Part shown: piece after piece, positions 23,910-33,900 of the stretch
How the letters are laid out: each line of letters begins with the position of its first letter
How positions within the stretch are numbered: the stretch's first letter is position 1
NCBI RefSeq assembly: GCF_029227915.1
Contig: NC_079877.1
Span: forward strand, 24,701,851 to 24,765,850
Source of the DNA: Hydractinia symbiolongicarpus
Taxonomy: Eukaryota; Cnidaria; Hydrozoa; Anthoathecata; Hydractiniidae
DNA length: 64,000 nucleotides
Direction of reading: 5' to 3'
Notes under the pieces: generated by a model
Told to the model about the DNA's origin: nothing
The model's database searches: none
What the model saw: the letters and a program-made list of their open reading frames with translations, nothing else
Program-made: the position numbers and the translations under genes

Positions 23910-26342
23910 ATGGTCGTACTTCGGGTAAATCCTTCAATTGGACACACCCACCGCGCATATGTGACAGCTAACACTTTACTTCATTTAAATGTACTGAATG
24001 AATCATGGGTCCGAGTCACCCTAAATTCTGAAGACCGGCATAAAAACAAAAAAAATAAAGTTGCTGAAAAGTTCCATGCTTTCGAGGAAAGCAAAAATGA
24101 CTATGTTTTGCAGTTAACACTCCTTCAAGCAAATAACGAAGCTGATGATCTCTATGAATTATTCAAAGAAATAGATCAACTCTGTGATGGAGAGCAAAGA
24201 ATTTCTGCTCCGCAAAATGGCAGCATAATGGATAACGATGGTACCGTTGTTTATGAAGATGATGTTATGTATGTTTCCACGATTGCTCTTTTTAATATCG
24301 CCAAACAGGATGTGAACTTGTACAAAAAATGCAGAACTGCAGATTTCACCGTAACGTTTTCTCAGTTAGAAGACTTCACGGCGACGAAAAAAGTCTACTT
24401 TGCTAACAATGTTGAAATATCTGCAGTGTCCTGTGCTTATGGCAGCGTAAGCGATGATATGCTAAGCGAAACACTAAAGGATCACTTTGAACAAACAAAA
24501 GTGCTATCTCAGGGAGAAGTTTTCTCTATCGATCTGGAGAAGAAACAGGGTGAGAAGTTTCATTTACCACGGCATGTTAGTTTTAAAGTAAATTCTTTAA
24601 AGCAAAATGAAGATAGACGTCCACATCACCAAACAAACTTTCTTTTTGTCAATTCACATTTCAGTAACCTGTACTTATGCAGTCCGGTAAAATGCTATGT
24701 GCCGGAGTGTCCGTGTACTTTTCAAAATAACGTCGCCCAAATGAGTTTATTTCGCAGTTCATATTTTCAAAATGCTTTCATAGAGGTGGTGCCACAAATG
24801 TCGAAAATAATGAAACTTGCATGTTCCAATAAAGTTCCTGCCAAAGAGACTTTGATTTTACTGGAAGGAGCTAGAGGCGTTGGAAAAGGCTTGCTTACAC
24901 GAAGTCTTTGTTTTAAGCACTGTATACACTTCCACGAAGAAAATTGTTTTGATTTGATCGGTGAATCGTTGAGTGCAACTGAAAGACGAATCGAGAATTT
25001 GTTTCAGCTAGTTAAGAGCGCTTCTCCGTGCTTGTTATATTTAAAAAATATACATTTGTTATGTAAAGATAAAGAAGGAGTGCATGAAGAGCGGAGAGTA
25101 CTGCAATGTTTTCTAAATCAGCTAAGAGACCTGGTTTCTAACGCTCAATCAATCATGGTGATTGGAAGTACGTATTGCTCCAAGGAAATGTCACCCAGGT
25201 TTTACTCAGAGTTCGTTTATCATTTCGAAATCGAACCGCCCAATGAAATTGCACGTGAATCTATTATAACAGCGCTATTAGAAAATGAGTCTAATCGTAA
25301 TTTTTCTTTAACAGATTTAGCCAAAAAGACCGCTGGTTTTATATTTTCTGATTTTATGGGTCTCTTCAGACGGGCTGCGAACGAAAATTTATTCGGTGTA
25401 AATGGAGCCCAGATAAATAAGTCGAACATTGAACAATGTATAGAAGAAATTAGAGCATTGAAAGCTGGGTCATCAGATTCTGTTAAAATACCGAAAGTGA
25501 CTTGGAACGACGTGGGTGGATTACAAAGCGTAAAAGCCGATATTATGGATACGCTAGAACTACCTGTAAAATTCCCCAAATTGTTTGCGAATGGTTTACA
25601 AAGATCTGGATTGCTATTTTACGGGCCACCGGGCTGTGGAAAGACTCTGCTCGCGAAAGCCATTGCTACAGAATTTACCTTGAATTTTTATAGTGTCAAA
25701 GGTCCGGAATTGATTAACATGTATGTTGGTCAAAGCGAGGAGAATGTTCGGGAAGTTTTCAAAAAAGCTCGTAGTATGGCGCCTTGCATTATCTTCTTTG
25801 ATGAATTAGACTCGCTTGCTCCAAACCGAGGTCGTAGTGGAGATTCTGGAGGAGTAATGGATCGTATTGTGTCTCAGTTACTTTCTGAACTAGATGGTAT
25901 GCACGATAACACAGACGTCTTTGTTGTTGGGGCAACTAACCGCCCTGATTTGTTGGATAACGCCCTGCTAAGGCCTGGGCGATTTGATAAGCTGGTTTAT
26001 GTTGGTATTCCAGAAGGAATTGAAGAAAGAATAAAGATACTAAAAGCAGTGACCAGAAAAATTAAGTTGGCAGAAGACGTCAAAATGGATTTCTTAGAAA
26101 CTTCATGTCCTGTTAACCTTACGGGCGCAGATTTTTACGCCCTCGCATCAGACGCCACTATGAACTGCTTTCGACGGTTGATCAGTGAACACGAAGAGAA
26201 GCGCACGCCTTTAAATTGCGAAGAGGCGGTTGTTACTATGGCTGATTTCGAGGCTGCTATTCGCCGCACGACGCCATCTGTCAGTCTCATTGAGTTGGAC
26301 AGATACAAAACTATGAAAGAAGAAATACAACATAAAAAATAG
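23910..26342 (+). CDS. PEX6: Peroxisomal AAA ATPase PEX6 (peroxisome biogenesis factor 6)
   Basis: An 810-residue protein encoded by one open exon. PEX6 pairs with PEX1 in a hexameric motor at the peroxisome membrane that extracts ubiquitinated PEX5. The D2 ATPase is highly conserved: VTWNDVGGLQSVKADI, Walker A GPPGCGKT (residues 572-579), Walker B IIFFDEL (627-633), then LAPNRGRSGDSGGVMDRIVS and GATNRPDLLDNALLRPGRFD with arginine fingers. The GRSGDSGGVMDR signature separates PEX6 from PEX1 and VCP. D1 is degenerate: GARGVGKG (320-327) lacks the final Ser/Thr, and the Walker B position has no acidic pair (CLLYLKNI). The N-terminal region is shorter than in the human protein (980 residues). 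The ATG at 23910 is the first in frame, and a possible splice acceptor lies 16 bases upstream, so a 5' UTR exon could exist. AATAAA at 26651-26656 may be the poly(A) signal. Confidence 0.95.
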   Translation: MVVLRVNPSIGHTHRAYVTANTLLHLNVLNESWVRVTLNSEDRHKNKKNKVAEKFHAFEESKNDYVLQLTLLQANNEADDLYELFKEIDQLCDGEQRISAPQNGSIMDNDGTVVYEDDVMYVSTIALFNIAKQDVNLYKKCRTADFTVTFSQLEDFTATKKVYFANNVEISAVSCAYGSVSDDMLSETLKDHFEQTKVLSQGEVFSIDLEKKQGEKFHLPRHVSFKVNSLKQNEDRRPHHQTNFLFVNSHFSNLYLCSPVKCYVPECPCTFQNNVAQMSLFRSSYFQNAFIEVVPQMSKIMKLACSNKVPAKETLILLEGARGVGKGLLTRSLCFKHCIHFHEENCFDLIGESLSATERRIENLFQLVKSASPCLLYLKNIHLLCKDKEGVHEERRVLQCFLNQLRDLVSNAQSIMVIGSTYCSKEMSPRFYSEFVYHFEIEPPNEIARESIITALLENESNRNFSLTDLAKKTAGFIFSDFMGLFRRAANENLFGVNGAQINKSNIEQCIEEIRALKAGSSDSVKIPKVTWNDVGGLQSVKADIMDTLELPVKFPKLFANGLQRSGLLFYGPPGCGKTLLAKAIATEFTLNFYSVKGPELINMYVGQSEENVREVFKKARSMAPCIIFFDELDSLAPNRGRSGDSGGVMDRIVSQLLSELDGMHDNTDVFVVGATNRPDLLDNALLRPGRFDKLVYVGIPEGIEERIKILKAVTRKIKLAEDVKMDFLETSCPVNLTGADFYALASDATMNCFRRLISEHEEKRTPLNCEEAVVTMADFEAAIRRTTPSVSLIELDRYKTMKEEIQHKK

Positions 26343-27570
26343 TGAAGATATGTCTTCTTGTATAATATAGTTGTTTAGAAGTACTGCGTGTTTCTGGGTT
26401 TAGCTAATTCCTCTCTTTTTTAAATATGCCGGGGGTACGATGGCCATATGACGAGTATTGGAAAAAATATATCAAAGATTAACGTGACAACTGTAATTCT
26501 TTATTTTGAAATTCCTACGCGAATGCGCGAACATTTTGTGCAATTTTTTATGATCCGTGAAGTTATTACGCCTAACATTCTGTTCAGCCTGTCAAACTTT
26601 GGTGGACGTTTTCCCTTTCTTCTTTTGCCTTGGTAACTACAATCGATAAGAATAAATACTGGTACATGAGCTTGTATTTGGAAGTCAGTAACCACAAGTA
26701 ATATGTTCGTCTGTTTCTATATTAGATTTACACAATTCGAACTTGTCAATATTGACAGTGAACTTCGGATATTAGGGATTTGGCGACTTGATGATTTTTG
26801 CCTATTTGCACCAACTTAGCTAAAAGCTAAAAATAGCTAAAAACAGCCGTTGCGCTATATTTTTTATAACCGATTGTAGATATTCGCTTACAGGTAAAAA
26901 TTTGCCTTTTCTACCTATCTTTTAGCGATACCTTAGTTTCGCGAATATGCGGAGATTAATTCGCAAGGTTTGCATACTAAAAAGAACGAAGTATTCTTAT
27001 TTCCACATTCATCAGCGTACTGATGCCCGTGAATAACTCTTTCTGACATTGAGAATTTCCTGATTAGCGATTTCTATTCTTTTTTTAGTTGTCGTTTTTG
27101 TGACAAAGCATTATTTAAATGATTACTGACATTGCAAGATGACGTTACCCAACCTCGACCCGCGCTTTGTCTCTCTTTATTTATAACGGCACAGCGCGAC
27201 GACTTTCTTTCTCGCCGTCCCCATATTTAAAAGAGAAAAAATCCCCTGTTATCGAGGTTGGACTTTATCGTGTATTTCCGAACCTGAAAAAGAACTAAAG
27301 CGGCGAAACATAAACTTTGGAATGAAAAAAGTCTTGTAGACGATTTAGTTATGTAAATTACGTAATAAAAACACAAAAAGACAATTAAGCAATTAAGCCT
27401 GAACATGAGCCCTGGGCCTAAATTTTGTGCTGCTTATAAAATCACATACCGTTTCAGGACAAAATTAACACACAGCTATAAAGTGTTTAGTCAACAAGAA
27501 AATTATTGTCAAACGCGACAACACTTTTCAAAGAGTACACACAACTTATAAAATTAAAAGTTGAATTGAA
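26343..27570. other. PEX6 3' flank and intergenic repeats
   Basis: Holds the likely PEX6 3' UTR, then degenerate repeat sequence with GCGAATATGCGGAGATTAAT at about 26940-26960. A 113-bp inverted-repeat block (27149-27261) is annotated separately. No gene was recognised. Confidence 0.45.
27149..27261. repeat. Short MITE-like inverted-repeat block
   Basis: CCAACCTCGA at 27149-27158 is matched by TCGAGGTTGG at 27252-27261, a perfect 10-bp inverted repeat enclosing 93 bases. The same CAACCTCG end motif occurs at 11503-11511 (reverse complement) and 43492, which suggests a dispersed family. The class is unknown. Confidence 0.4.
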
Positions 27571-27702
27571 TCTATATTATTATGCCCGTATATGTCTGTC
27601 TGTCACGCGAAATGGTACTGCTAATAACGAGACGCACGCAGTGCTGTATGAAGAGGACAGGCGAACCCGTGGATTTTTCCACGGGCCACCGATTAATAAT
27701 AG
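27571..27702 (+). mobile_element. Mini-Helitron-like element, copy 1
   Basis: Starts TCTATATTATTATGCCCGT after an A, contains GTCTGTCACGCGAAATGGTA and GCGAACCCGTGG, and has a 3' hairpin CCCGTGGATTTTTCCACGGG (27666-27685). Copy 2 at 57159-57291 shares this whole layout and ends in CTAG before T. Here the terminal CTAG is altered and the tail after the hairpin is longer. It encodes no protein. Confidence 0.65.
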
Positions 27703-27720
27703 TTTAATTGTTCTAGTACG

Positions 27721-27914
27721 GTCTAAGGTGTGAGATGATAAGACTGCATAGTCTTCTACTTACTCCTGCCATTTTATTCTACGTACGTGATACAGTTATG
27801 TATATATATATGTATATATATATATCCTAATGTAGAAATTTATGCCTGTACTTATGTGTATGTAGAACTTGTATCTGTAATTTTGAAATAGTTGTATGTA
27901 AATTTCTTTTGGCG

Positions 27915-27944
<30 letters not shown>
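27721..27944 (+). mobile_element. Poly(A)-tailed retroposed sequence with target-site duplication
   Basis: About 194 bases of unrecognised sequence are followed by a run of 30 A (27915-27944). The insert is bracketed by TCTAGTACG at 27712-27720 and again at 27946-27954, a 9-bp direct repeat, with one extra G after the A run. This is the signature of LINE-mediated retroposition. The body contains a TATATATA microsatellite and no tRNA-type promoter boxes, so it could be a processed transcript or an unclassified SINE. The long pure A tail suggests a recent insertion. Confidence 0.7.
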
Positions 27945-27948
<4 letters not shown>

Positions 27949-28522
27949 AGTACGTTACAGCGAAAGTCCCCACTGCGTAACATGACGTATTGAGCGACGC
28001 TTCGTGGTGCATAAGAGCAGTGTTCACAGAAATTTAAAATGCGCGTACAAACTCAAAATGGTGAAGCTTCAAGCGAATTCATTGGTCATAATCATAAATT
28101 GACGTCATTATGCACTGCTTTGTCCGAGGTTATATAAATTCAAAATGACTTTGATTTTTTGAAGGGAACACGGAAGATCAAGCGCTTTGTTGCGTACACT
28201 GAAAGCCTCGTTTCCTTAAAAAACTTACATTTTTTTGTTAAGCGCTTGCGAACTTAAAATTAGTTAGAGATATCGCGCGCTAACAGAAAACCCTTTTGAA
28301 TTCTCGCCGCTATAGCAGACAATGATAAAATGCTGACATAATTGTGGACTTTCGCTTTAATGCAGATAATGATGTTACATGAAAATATAATTGTTTCTGC
28401 CATCTCCCTTATGAATTTTAAAATTTTAACAACTCTGCACTTATCGACAATATATTTGTGCTCCTTCGCTTTCATAAAATGTACGGTCTAAAAATCTTGC
28501 TGGATACTCTGCGGTGGAGGAC
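27945..28522. other. RPL41 upstream region
   Basis: Holds a full CRE palindrome TGACGTCA at 28100-28107, a CCAAT-box complement (ATTGG) at 28081-28085 and a TATATAAA at about 28132-28139. These may be distal promoter elements of RPL41 or belong to an unseen transcript. No other coding feature was recognised. Confidence 0.4.
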
Positions 28523-28524
28523 TT

Positions 28525-28560
28525 TATAAAAAGTGTGGGCTTTTCTTACACGCTCTTTTC
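28525..28560 (+). promoter_or_regulatory. Core promoter and TOP-like start of RPL41
   Basis: TATAAA at 28525-28530 is followed 22-30 bases later by a pyrimidine tract CTCTTTTC (28553-28560). That tract suits a 5' terminal oligopyrimidine start, the translational control element of ribosomal-protein mRNAs. A second tract CTTTTCTT lies at 28540-28547. Start-site choice is inferred. Confidence 0.5.
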
Positions 28561-28588
28561 TAATGGCATATCCTCGAGTACTGCCACA

Positions 28589-28666
28589 ATGAGAGAAAAG
28601 TGGAAGAAAAAGCGTATGAGACGTTTAAAGCGAAAGAGAAGAAAGATGCGAGCAAGATCTAAGTAA
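28589..28666 (+). CDS. RPL41: 60S ribosomal protein L41 (eL41)
   Basis: A 25-codon frame starts MREKWKKKRMRRLKR and ends KMRARSK before TAA. Its length and pattern match eL41, the smallest eukaryotic ribosomal protein, with the invariant W at position 5 and otherwise almost only Lys, Arg and Met. It sits at the intersubunit bridge of the ribosome. A TATA box and TOP-like tract lie 30-65 bases upstream, the predicted 5' UTR is about 36 bases, and AATAAA occurs at 28826-28831. The coding region has no intron. It is too short for ordinary ORF cutoffs, but the family match and promoter context make it secure. Confidence 0.93.
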   Translation: MREKWKKKRMRRLKRKRRKMRARSK

Positions 28667-28825
28667 ATGTATGTGGGGAGTCGAAAAACTGCTGTTGATC
28701 TATCTAACTGAACTCATTGATGTAAATTAATTCTGAACTTTGGCTAGCTACTGACGCCTCTAAAATATCTTAGAAAAACACGTGTCGTTTTATGTTTTAC
28801 GAACTACTGTCAATAATGTATGAAG

Positions 28826-28831
28826 AATAAA
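28826..28831 (+). terminator. RPL41 polyadenylation signal
   Basis: Canonical AATAAA 160 bases after the RPL41 stop codon. Confidence 0.65.
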
Positions 28832-30785
28832 GTTATCAAAATGCAGAAGTCCCATTGCACGCAATCATCAAGAAATAAGGAAGAAATTTGTAATTTTTTT
28901 GCATAAATGTGTATGGAAAGATATGACAAAGTAGTTTTCATTCGAGGAATTTTGTGTTAATTTGTTCTATAGTCATTTATTAAATGGGCATATCGTAACT
29001 TTTGCATATTTCATCTATCAGTTAATATTTAAAATTTTCCATCTTTGTCTTTCAGATAAACCTTGGGTTTACTTAATTCGGCTGAAGCTAAGAAAATGTC
29101 TTGTTTGCTCGTACTACTTTTTTTAGAATGTAACTTCGTCCCAAGGGATTTTCAGAATTGAGAGCAGAACCATAATGAGGAGACAGATTACTTTTCACTG
29201 ATGCAATCGCACAATTAAACTTGTACAGAAAAGGGCGTTTTTACCAGATTATTTTTGAACGTTTGTGTGAACTCAGCGGGTTTTTCCTGAAAGGAGTCGT
29301 GCACCTTATCGTTGCCTTCACGCTTATTCAATGGCTCTAACCTTAACAATGGCTGTACACCTTAACGTGTTCTCCACATTAAATAGTCACTAAAAAAAAC
29401 TTCGCTTCCCCACACACTTCGCAGGTAATGCTTCAGTAACCGGTATTCCAACTATTGTGATGGAAAATTTTATAAGAATTGATGAACTCCTAGATGAGAC
29501 AAATTCGAGGTTTACAGGGTATAAAAACACAAATGATCAATACTGCCGGTGATTCCACTGGTATAATTCTGCTTACTAAACCGTCAGAATTAAACTCACC
29601 TCCCACTATAAAAACATTAACAAATAGATGTCGGCCGATAACGTCAGTGGGAAGCGACAGTTCAAGCGTAGCGCATGTTCGACTTATAAAAATATAGAGG
29701 CGAAGCGAGTAAATGTTTAAATGTTGAGCACATGTTCAGAAGTGTAACCTCCGTTAAAGTGTAGAGTTACAGAGTAAGTGTAGAGGCAATGATAAAAGGT
29801 GGGGCGACTGTTTGCGCAAAAATGCGGCGCCTATACACCTAGAATATCGTGGTTGTCCTTTTACATAAGGTAAGAAAATTGTTTATATTTTCTAAGCTAA
29901 TAGTTTCATGCCGCCACACGGACGACAATCTTTAGTAGTAACAAAACCTAACCGTAAAATGGACGTAAAAAAGATCAGACGTCAGACGCGTGAGTCGTAC
30001 GTAGCCAGAAAAAATTTGTTCATGTGTCTGCATTTCGCCACAATTTCTATTCTTTTATTGAGCTGATTTTTACCAGGGTAGATTGCACTTTGGTGTTCTT
30101 CCTCCTGGCAGAGCTGACATGAAACACTTTCCGGGGATGTCTTGATGATTTTCCAACTAATGTTGGGGTTTCCACCCACCGGCCAAAACAACTGCTTCGT
30201 AACATTGAAAGGTCACAAAAACGAACTGGGTAGAATAAGCAAAGTCATCCTCCAAAAAATCAACAAAAATATCCGCAACATTCTCCAGATCAATCAATGG
30301 AACAGCAGTGGTTGTCCTTTTATAGACTTTTAAAAACAAATTGAATAAAGGTTTAACAATAGTGAACATTTTGTTTATCCCACTCATCATTCTTGTTTCT
30401 AATATCGGACTGCTTCTCATGTTACAAAAGCGCCCCTATGTCTTAAAAAAGTCAGTAGATTACAAGGAACTCCTTTGTACACGATTTCCCGCCATCATAA
30501 CCGTGATAAAAAAAACTATCACACCTTTAATTAACATGAATTCTAGAAGTTCTCCACACAAAAATAATTGTCAACTACTAGTGATTCTCAACCATTTTAA
30601 AACTTTTAGCATAAGAATAGTGAATCGCGCATTTTACACGGCTTGTGATACACGTAGCCCTCCGCCCTTACCGGATCAACTATATCTCCAAGGATACAAA
30701 ACATATAACCTCACTTTCAAAACACTATCCAATTGGTATATAAATCCATGGCTACCGCCAATAAGATGCCGTTCTTAAGCATAAA
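28832..30785. other. Intergenic, no secure gene
   Basis: AT-rich sequence. A minus-strand stretch near 29500-29600 and frames at 29982-30420 (minus) and 30341-30778 (plus) are open for 60-145 codons but show no family resemblance. A hAT-end-like sequence TAGTGATTCTCAACC lies at 30580-30594 without a visible partner. I see no supported gene. Confidence 0.4.
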
Positions 30786-30817
30786 TGACGTCAAATATAT
30801 TTGACGTCAAATATATT
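30786..30817 (+). promoter_or_regulatory. Double CRE palindrome upstream of the coiled-coil gene
   Basis: The 16-bp sequence TGACGTCAAATATATT occurs twice in perfect tandem (30786-30801 and 30802-30817), giving two full CRE sites TGACGTCA whose centres are 16 bp apart. The second copy is also the centre of a 24-bp perfect palindrome. The pair lies 86-117 bases before the coding start at 30903, a typical position for CREB/ATF-type control. The function is inferred. Confidence 0.6.
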
Positions 30818-30902
30818 GAGAAAAGTTTGTGACAACATTATTAGTTTTAAACTGATTTGAGAGAACGGTTGTAAATTGTAAACAAAAAATTGTAAAGAGA
30901 AG

Positions 30903-30981
30903 ATGACAGTTGTAGGAAGAAGAAGAATAAGAGATATGGAGAGAGAGTTGGACAAATGTCGCCCAAGATTTTACGATACTG
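30903..30981 (+). CDS. Coiled-coil gene, exon 1
   Basis: Twenty-six codons plus one base (MTVVGRRRIRDMERELDKC to FYDT), followed by the donor GTGAGT. Phase 1 into exon 2. Confidence 0.75.
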
Positions 30982-33900
30982 GTGAGTCATAATTAATATT
31001 CCTGCGAACCTTCTTTACAGCAATTGTGTTAAACACGTAATACAGCATGCATTCTGATAATCAGAATGTTGTTGCTTTTACTTCGCAAGTGATACCCACC
31101 TTTTAAATAAGCAACGTCTTAGTTTTATGTAACATAAGACTTAAATGCTTTGAAAAAATGAAGAAACTTATAACAGCCCTACTTTATGTAAATACAAAAT
31201 AAAAACAACAAACAACAGGAAGACAAAAGTCATGTTAGCGCAACTATAGATGTGTTCAAAACGCTAGTTTGCTGTCGATTAGTTTAGTTATGAACAAGCA
31301 ACAAGTAAGCAACAACAGTAGAGCTTAAAAGATGCAGAAATCTAAACAACATTAAACCTCAGTTAAAATTTTGTATTGCTTAAAGCGAGCATATCTCTAC
31401 CCTTCTATCTCTTGCATAATTTAAATATAAGAAGTAAACACAGAATTCAAAGGCAACTGATTCGATGTCATTTTCTTGTAAACCTTAGGTACACTTTACC
31501 AGTATATGGAAATCTTCCACATGAGGGAGATTTGTTTGGATTTTTAAGATGATTTATAAAGAAAAAAAAAATGTGCATATAGGTGAATCTTTATCATGTC
31601 ACATCGGTGTGTCCATTCTGAACAAAGAATGCCCCTCCCTCCTCCCTGACCGGACCTGGGTGAATTATCTGGATGAACTATCTGCGTGCCACACGTAGTG
31701 TAGAGTGTTCGTCTGCGGCGCAGGACCTGGCGAGATTGGTGTTTACAAGTGAAGACAATCTCATTTTTATGCACTTAAGTTTACGTGCAATTTTTTTTGT
31801 CTTTCTTTCCCCAGTTTATCTTAGTTTCAAATTGCACTCAAGCCTCAGGCTGTTCTTAATTTGTTTCTTTTTTAACAAAATTTTAATTAGTGCGTTTTAG
31901 GAAGATCAAATAATAATATCAATCAATTCATTTTAGATTCAGACGATGAAGTCTTGGCTAAGCGAGTTGTTAGACTCGAATCTGAGAAGTACGATTTGAA
32001 GAAAGCTCTGCGAAACAAAGAAGCGGAACGCATGAAGTTACTTGTAGAGAAAGATAGAAGAAAGGAGAGCACGTCTTTCAGAAAGGAACTGAAGTTAACA
32101 GAAGAGAAATGCGGACGTCTTGAACAAATGTACAGCAGAAGAGAAGAGAAAGTAAGCTAGAAAGTTAATTTGATTGATAATAAAAATACTTCGTAAGAAA
32201 AAGTTGCTTTCCACGCTATCAACGTTGAAATTATTTTACAACCTCTTAAATTGACGGGTCAGACCATTTCATTCTTTGCTTTTAATTCCATCACTGAAAA
32301 ATTTCGTTGTTGACATATGCCGACATTGGGCAAAATAAAGTTCAAATGTCGTATGAAAACTCTATTTAAATGGAATATTTCAGTACCGTTTCAATCTCAT
32401 TTAATGTCTGTTTTAGAAAACATTGTTCTTGAATAATGCTGGAAAAAATTCTTTCTGAAGGAACACTAAGCTTCCCCAAGTGATAAATTTCCGTCGATTA
32501 GTTAAAAACTATGGAGAATCAAAATATGGTTGAAACTTCGCGATATCTGATGATATTGTTTGCTGAGAAATGTTTTTATCCGACATAGCAAAAACTTTCA
32601 TCCCTTGTCAAATAGAATATTAAAATTACATAAAGGTTGATTCAGACATTTTTGCTAAATTAGATATCACAAGACATTAGATTAGGAAAAAAAGGTAAAA
32701 ACAGCGAAATTCTGATTGCTAATACTAATTTGTATTACTAATACTCATTTTTCTCCTGTAGTTAATTTTTTACGAATTCGCGAATATAAAATCCGCTAAA
32801 AGTTCCCCTTTTTCAAAAAAAGTTGCAAAATTTACATTGCGAAGAGGTCTAATTTTTAGACTTGCAAATTAAAATTCTGCGACCACCTTTAAGATATACT
32901 TTAACTTATTAGAATTTCCTGCATGTAATTTCATTATAGTTGCTGGCGGAATCGCAGAGATACAAGAAAGAGCTGGAGAAGGTAGATGTTGAAAATGAAC
33001 GATTAAAGTGGTATCTGAAATACGAAAGAGAAGAGTATAAAGCACTTCATGATAAATATAAGAACGAAAAGATCATTACTCGTGTCAAATTGGAAAGATT
33101 CCAGGACATATATGAAGAAGAGATTTTGGAAACCAGATACCGATATGAGATGTTGCTGAACGGTGTTGAGCGCGAAGTGGATCGCTTGAAATTTAACAGC
33201 AGAGAAGAGGATGGCGACGAAGATGAAAGTAGATCAGGTAATGCTAAGAAGGGATATGTTGACGCATCGAAGTCATACAGAGTGACGCAGCTTGACGTTC
33301 ATGAAGCTGCACAAGAAATCCTCCGTTATAATGAGGACATGAAACGGGAAAGTGCGCAATTGTTGCAAGCTCTGGATAAATTCAAAAATCAGACTGAAGA
33401 TTACCTCACGCTTCGTAAAGTTTATCTTAATAAGATAAAAAAAAACTTTTCTCTTGAAAAAATAGGGAAAGAGTTTGAGAAATTAGATGTGAGAGACATG
33501 GAGAGAAAAATTGGACGACCATTTGGATTGGATAGTCGCATCCACACATCAGTGGGAATTGAGAGACGTGATGAAAGTTTATATTACTTTCTGAGAGAGA
33601 AAGAGGGAAAAGTGGATGTTATGAAGATCGAAAACGAATCCTTGCGCGCTGAGAAAGAAGAAATGTGTGCCAAAAACGAAAGAAGCAAATCCAAACTTAA
33701 GGCTTACCAGGATGTGATTGAAGAGAAAGAAAAGAAGATTGGAGATTTGAAGGCAAAGATAACTGAAACTGACAACAGTGCTATAGAGATAAGACGCTTG
33801 AAGGAAGATTTGAAGCAACATAAAGTTCAAATTCAAGAGTTACAGAAGACACTTGTCACCAAAGAAAAAGAAATTTTTCGCTTGCAGAAAGAGCTACGAA

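Noticed and set aside
30341-30778. 145-codon plus-strand frame as a gene
   Set aside because: No recognisable domain, overlaps an equally long unrelated minus-strand frame, and composition is like surrounding noncoding DNA.
30579-30785. A hAT (Charlie-type) element, from TAGTGATTCTCAACC at 30580
   Set aside because: Only one end was found, with no matching inverted end, target duplication or transposase remnant.
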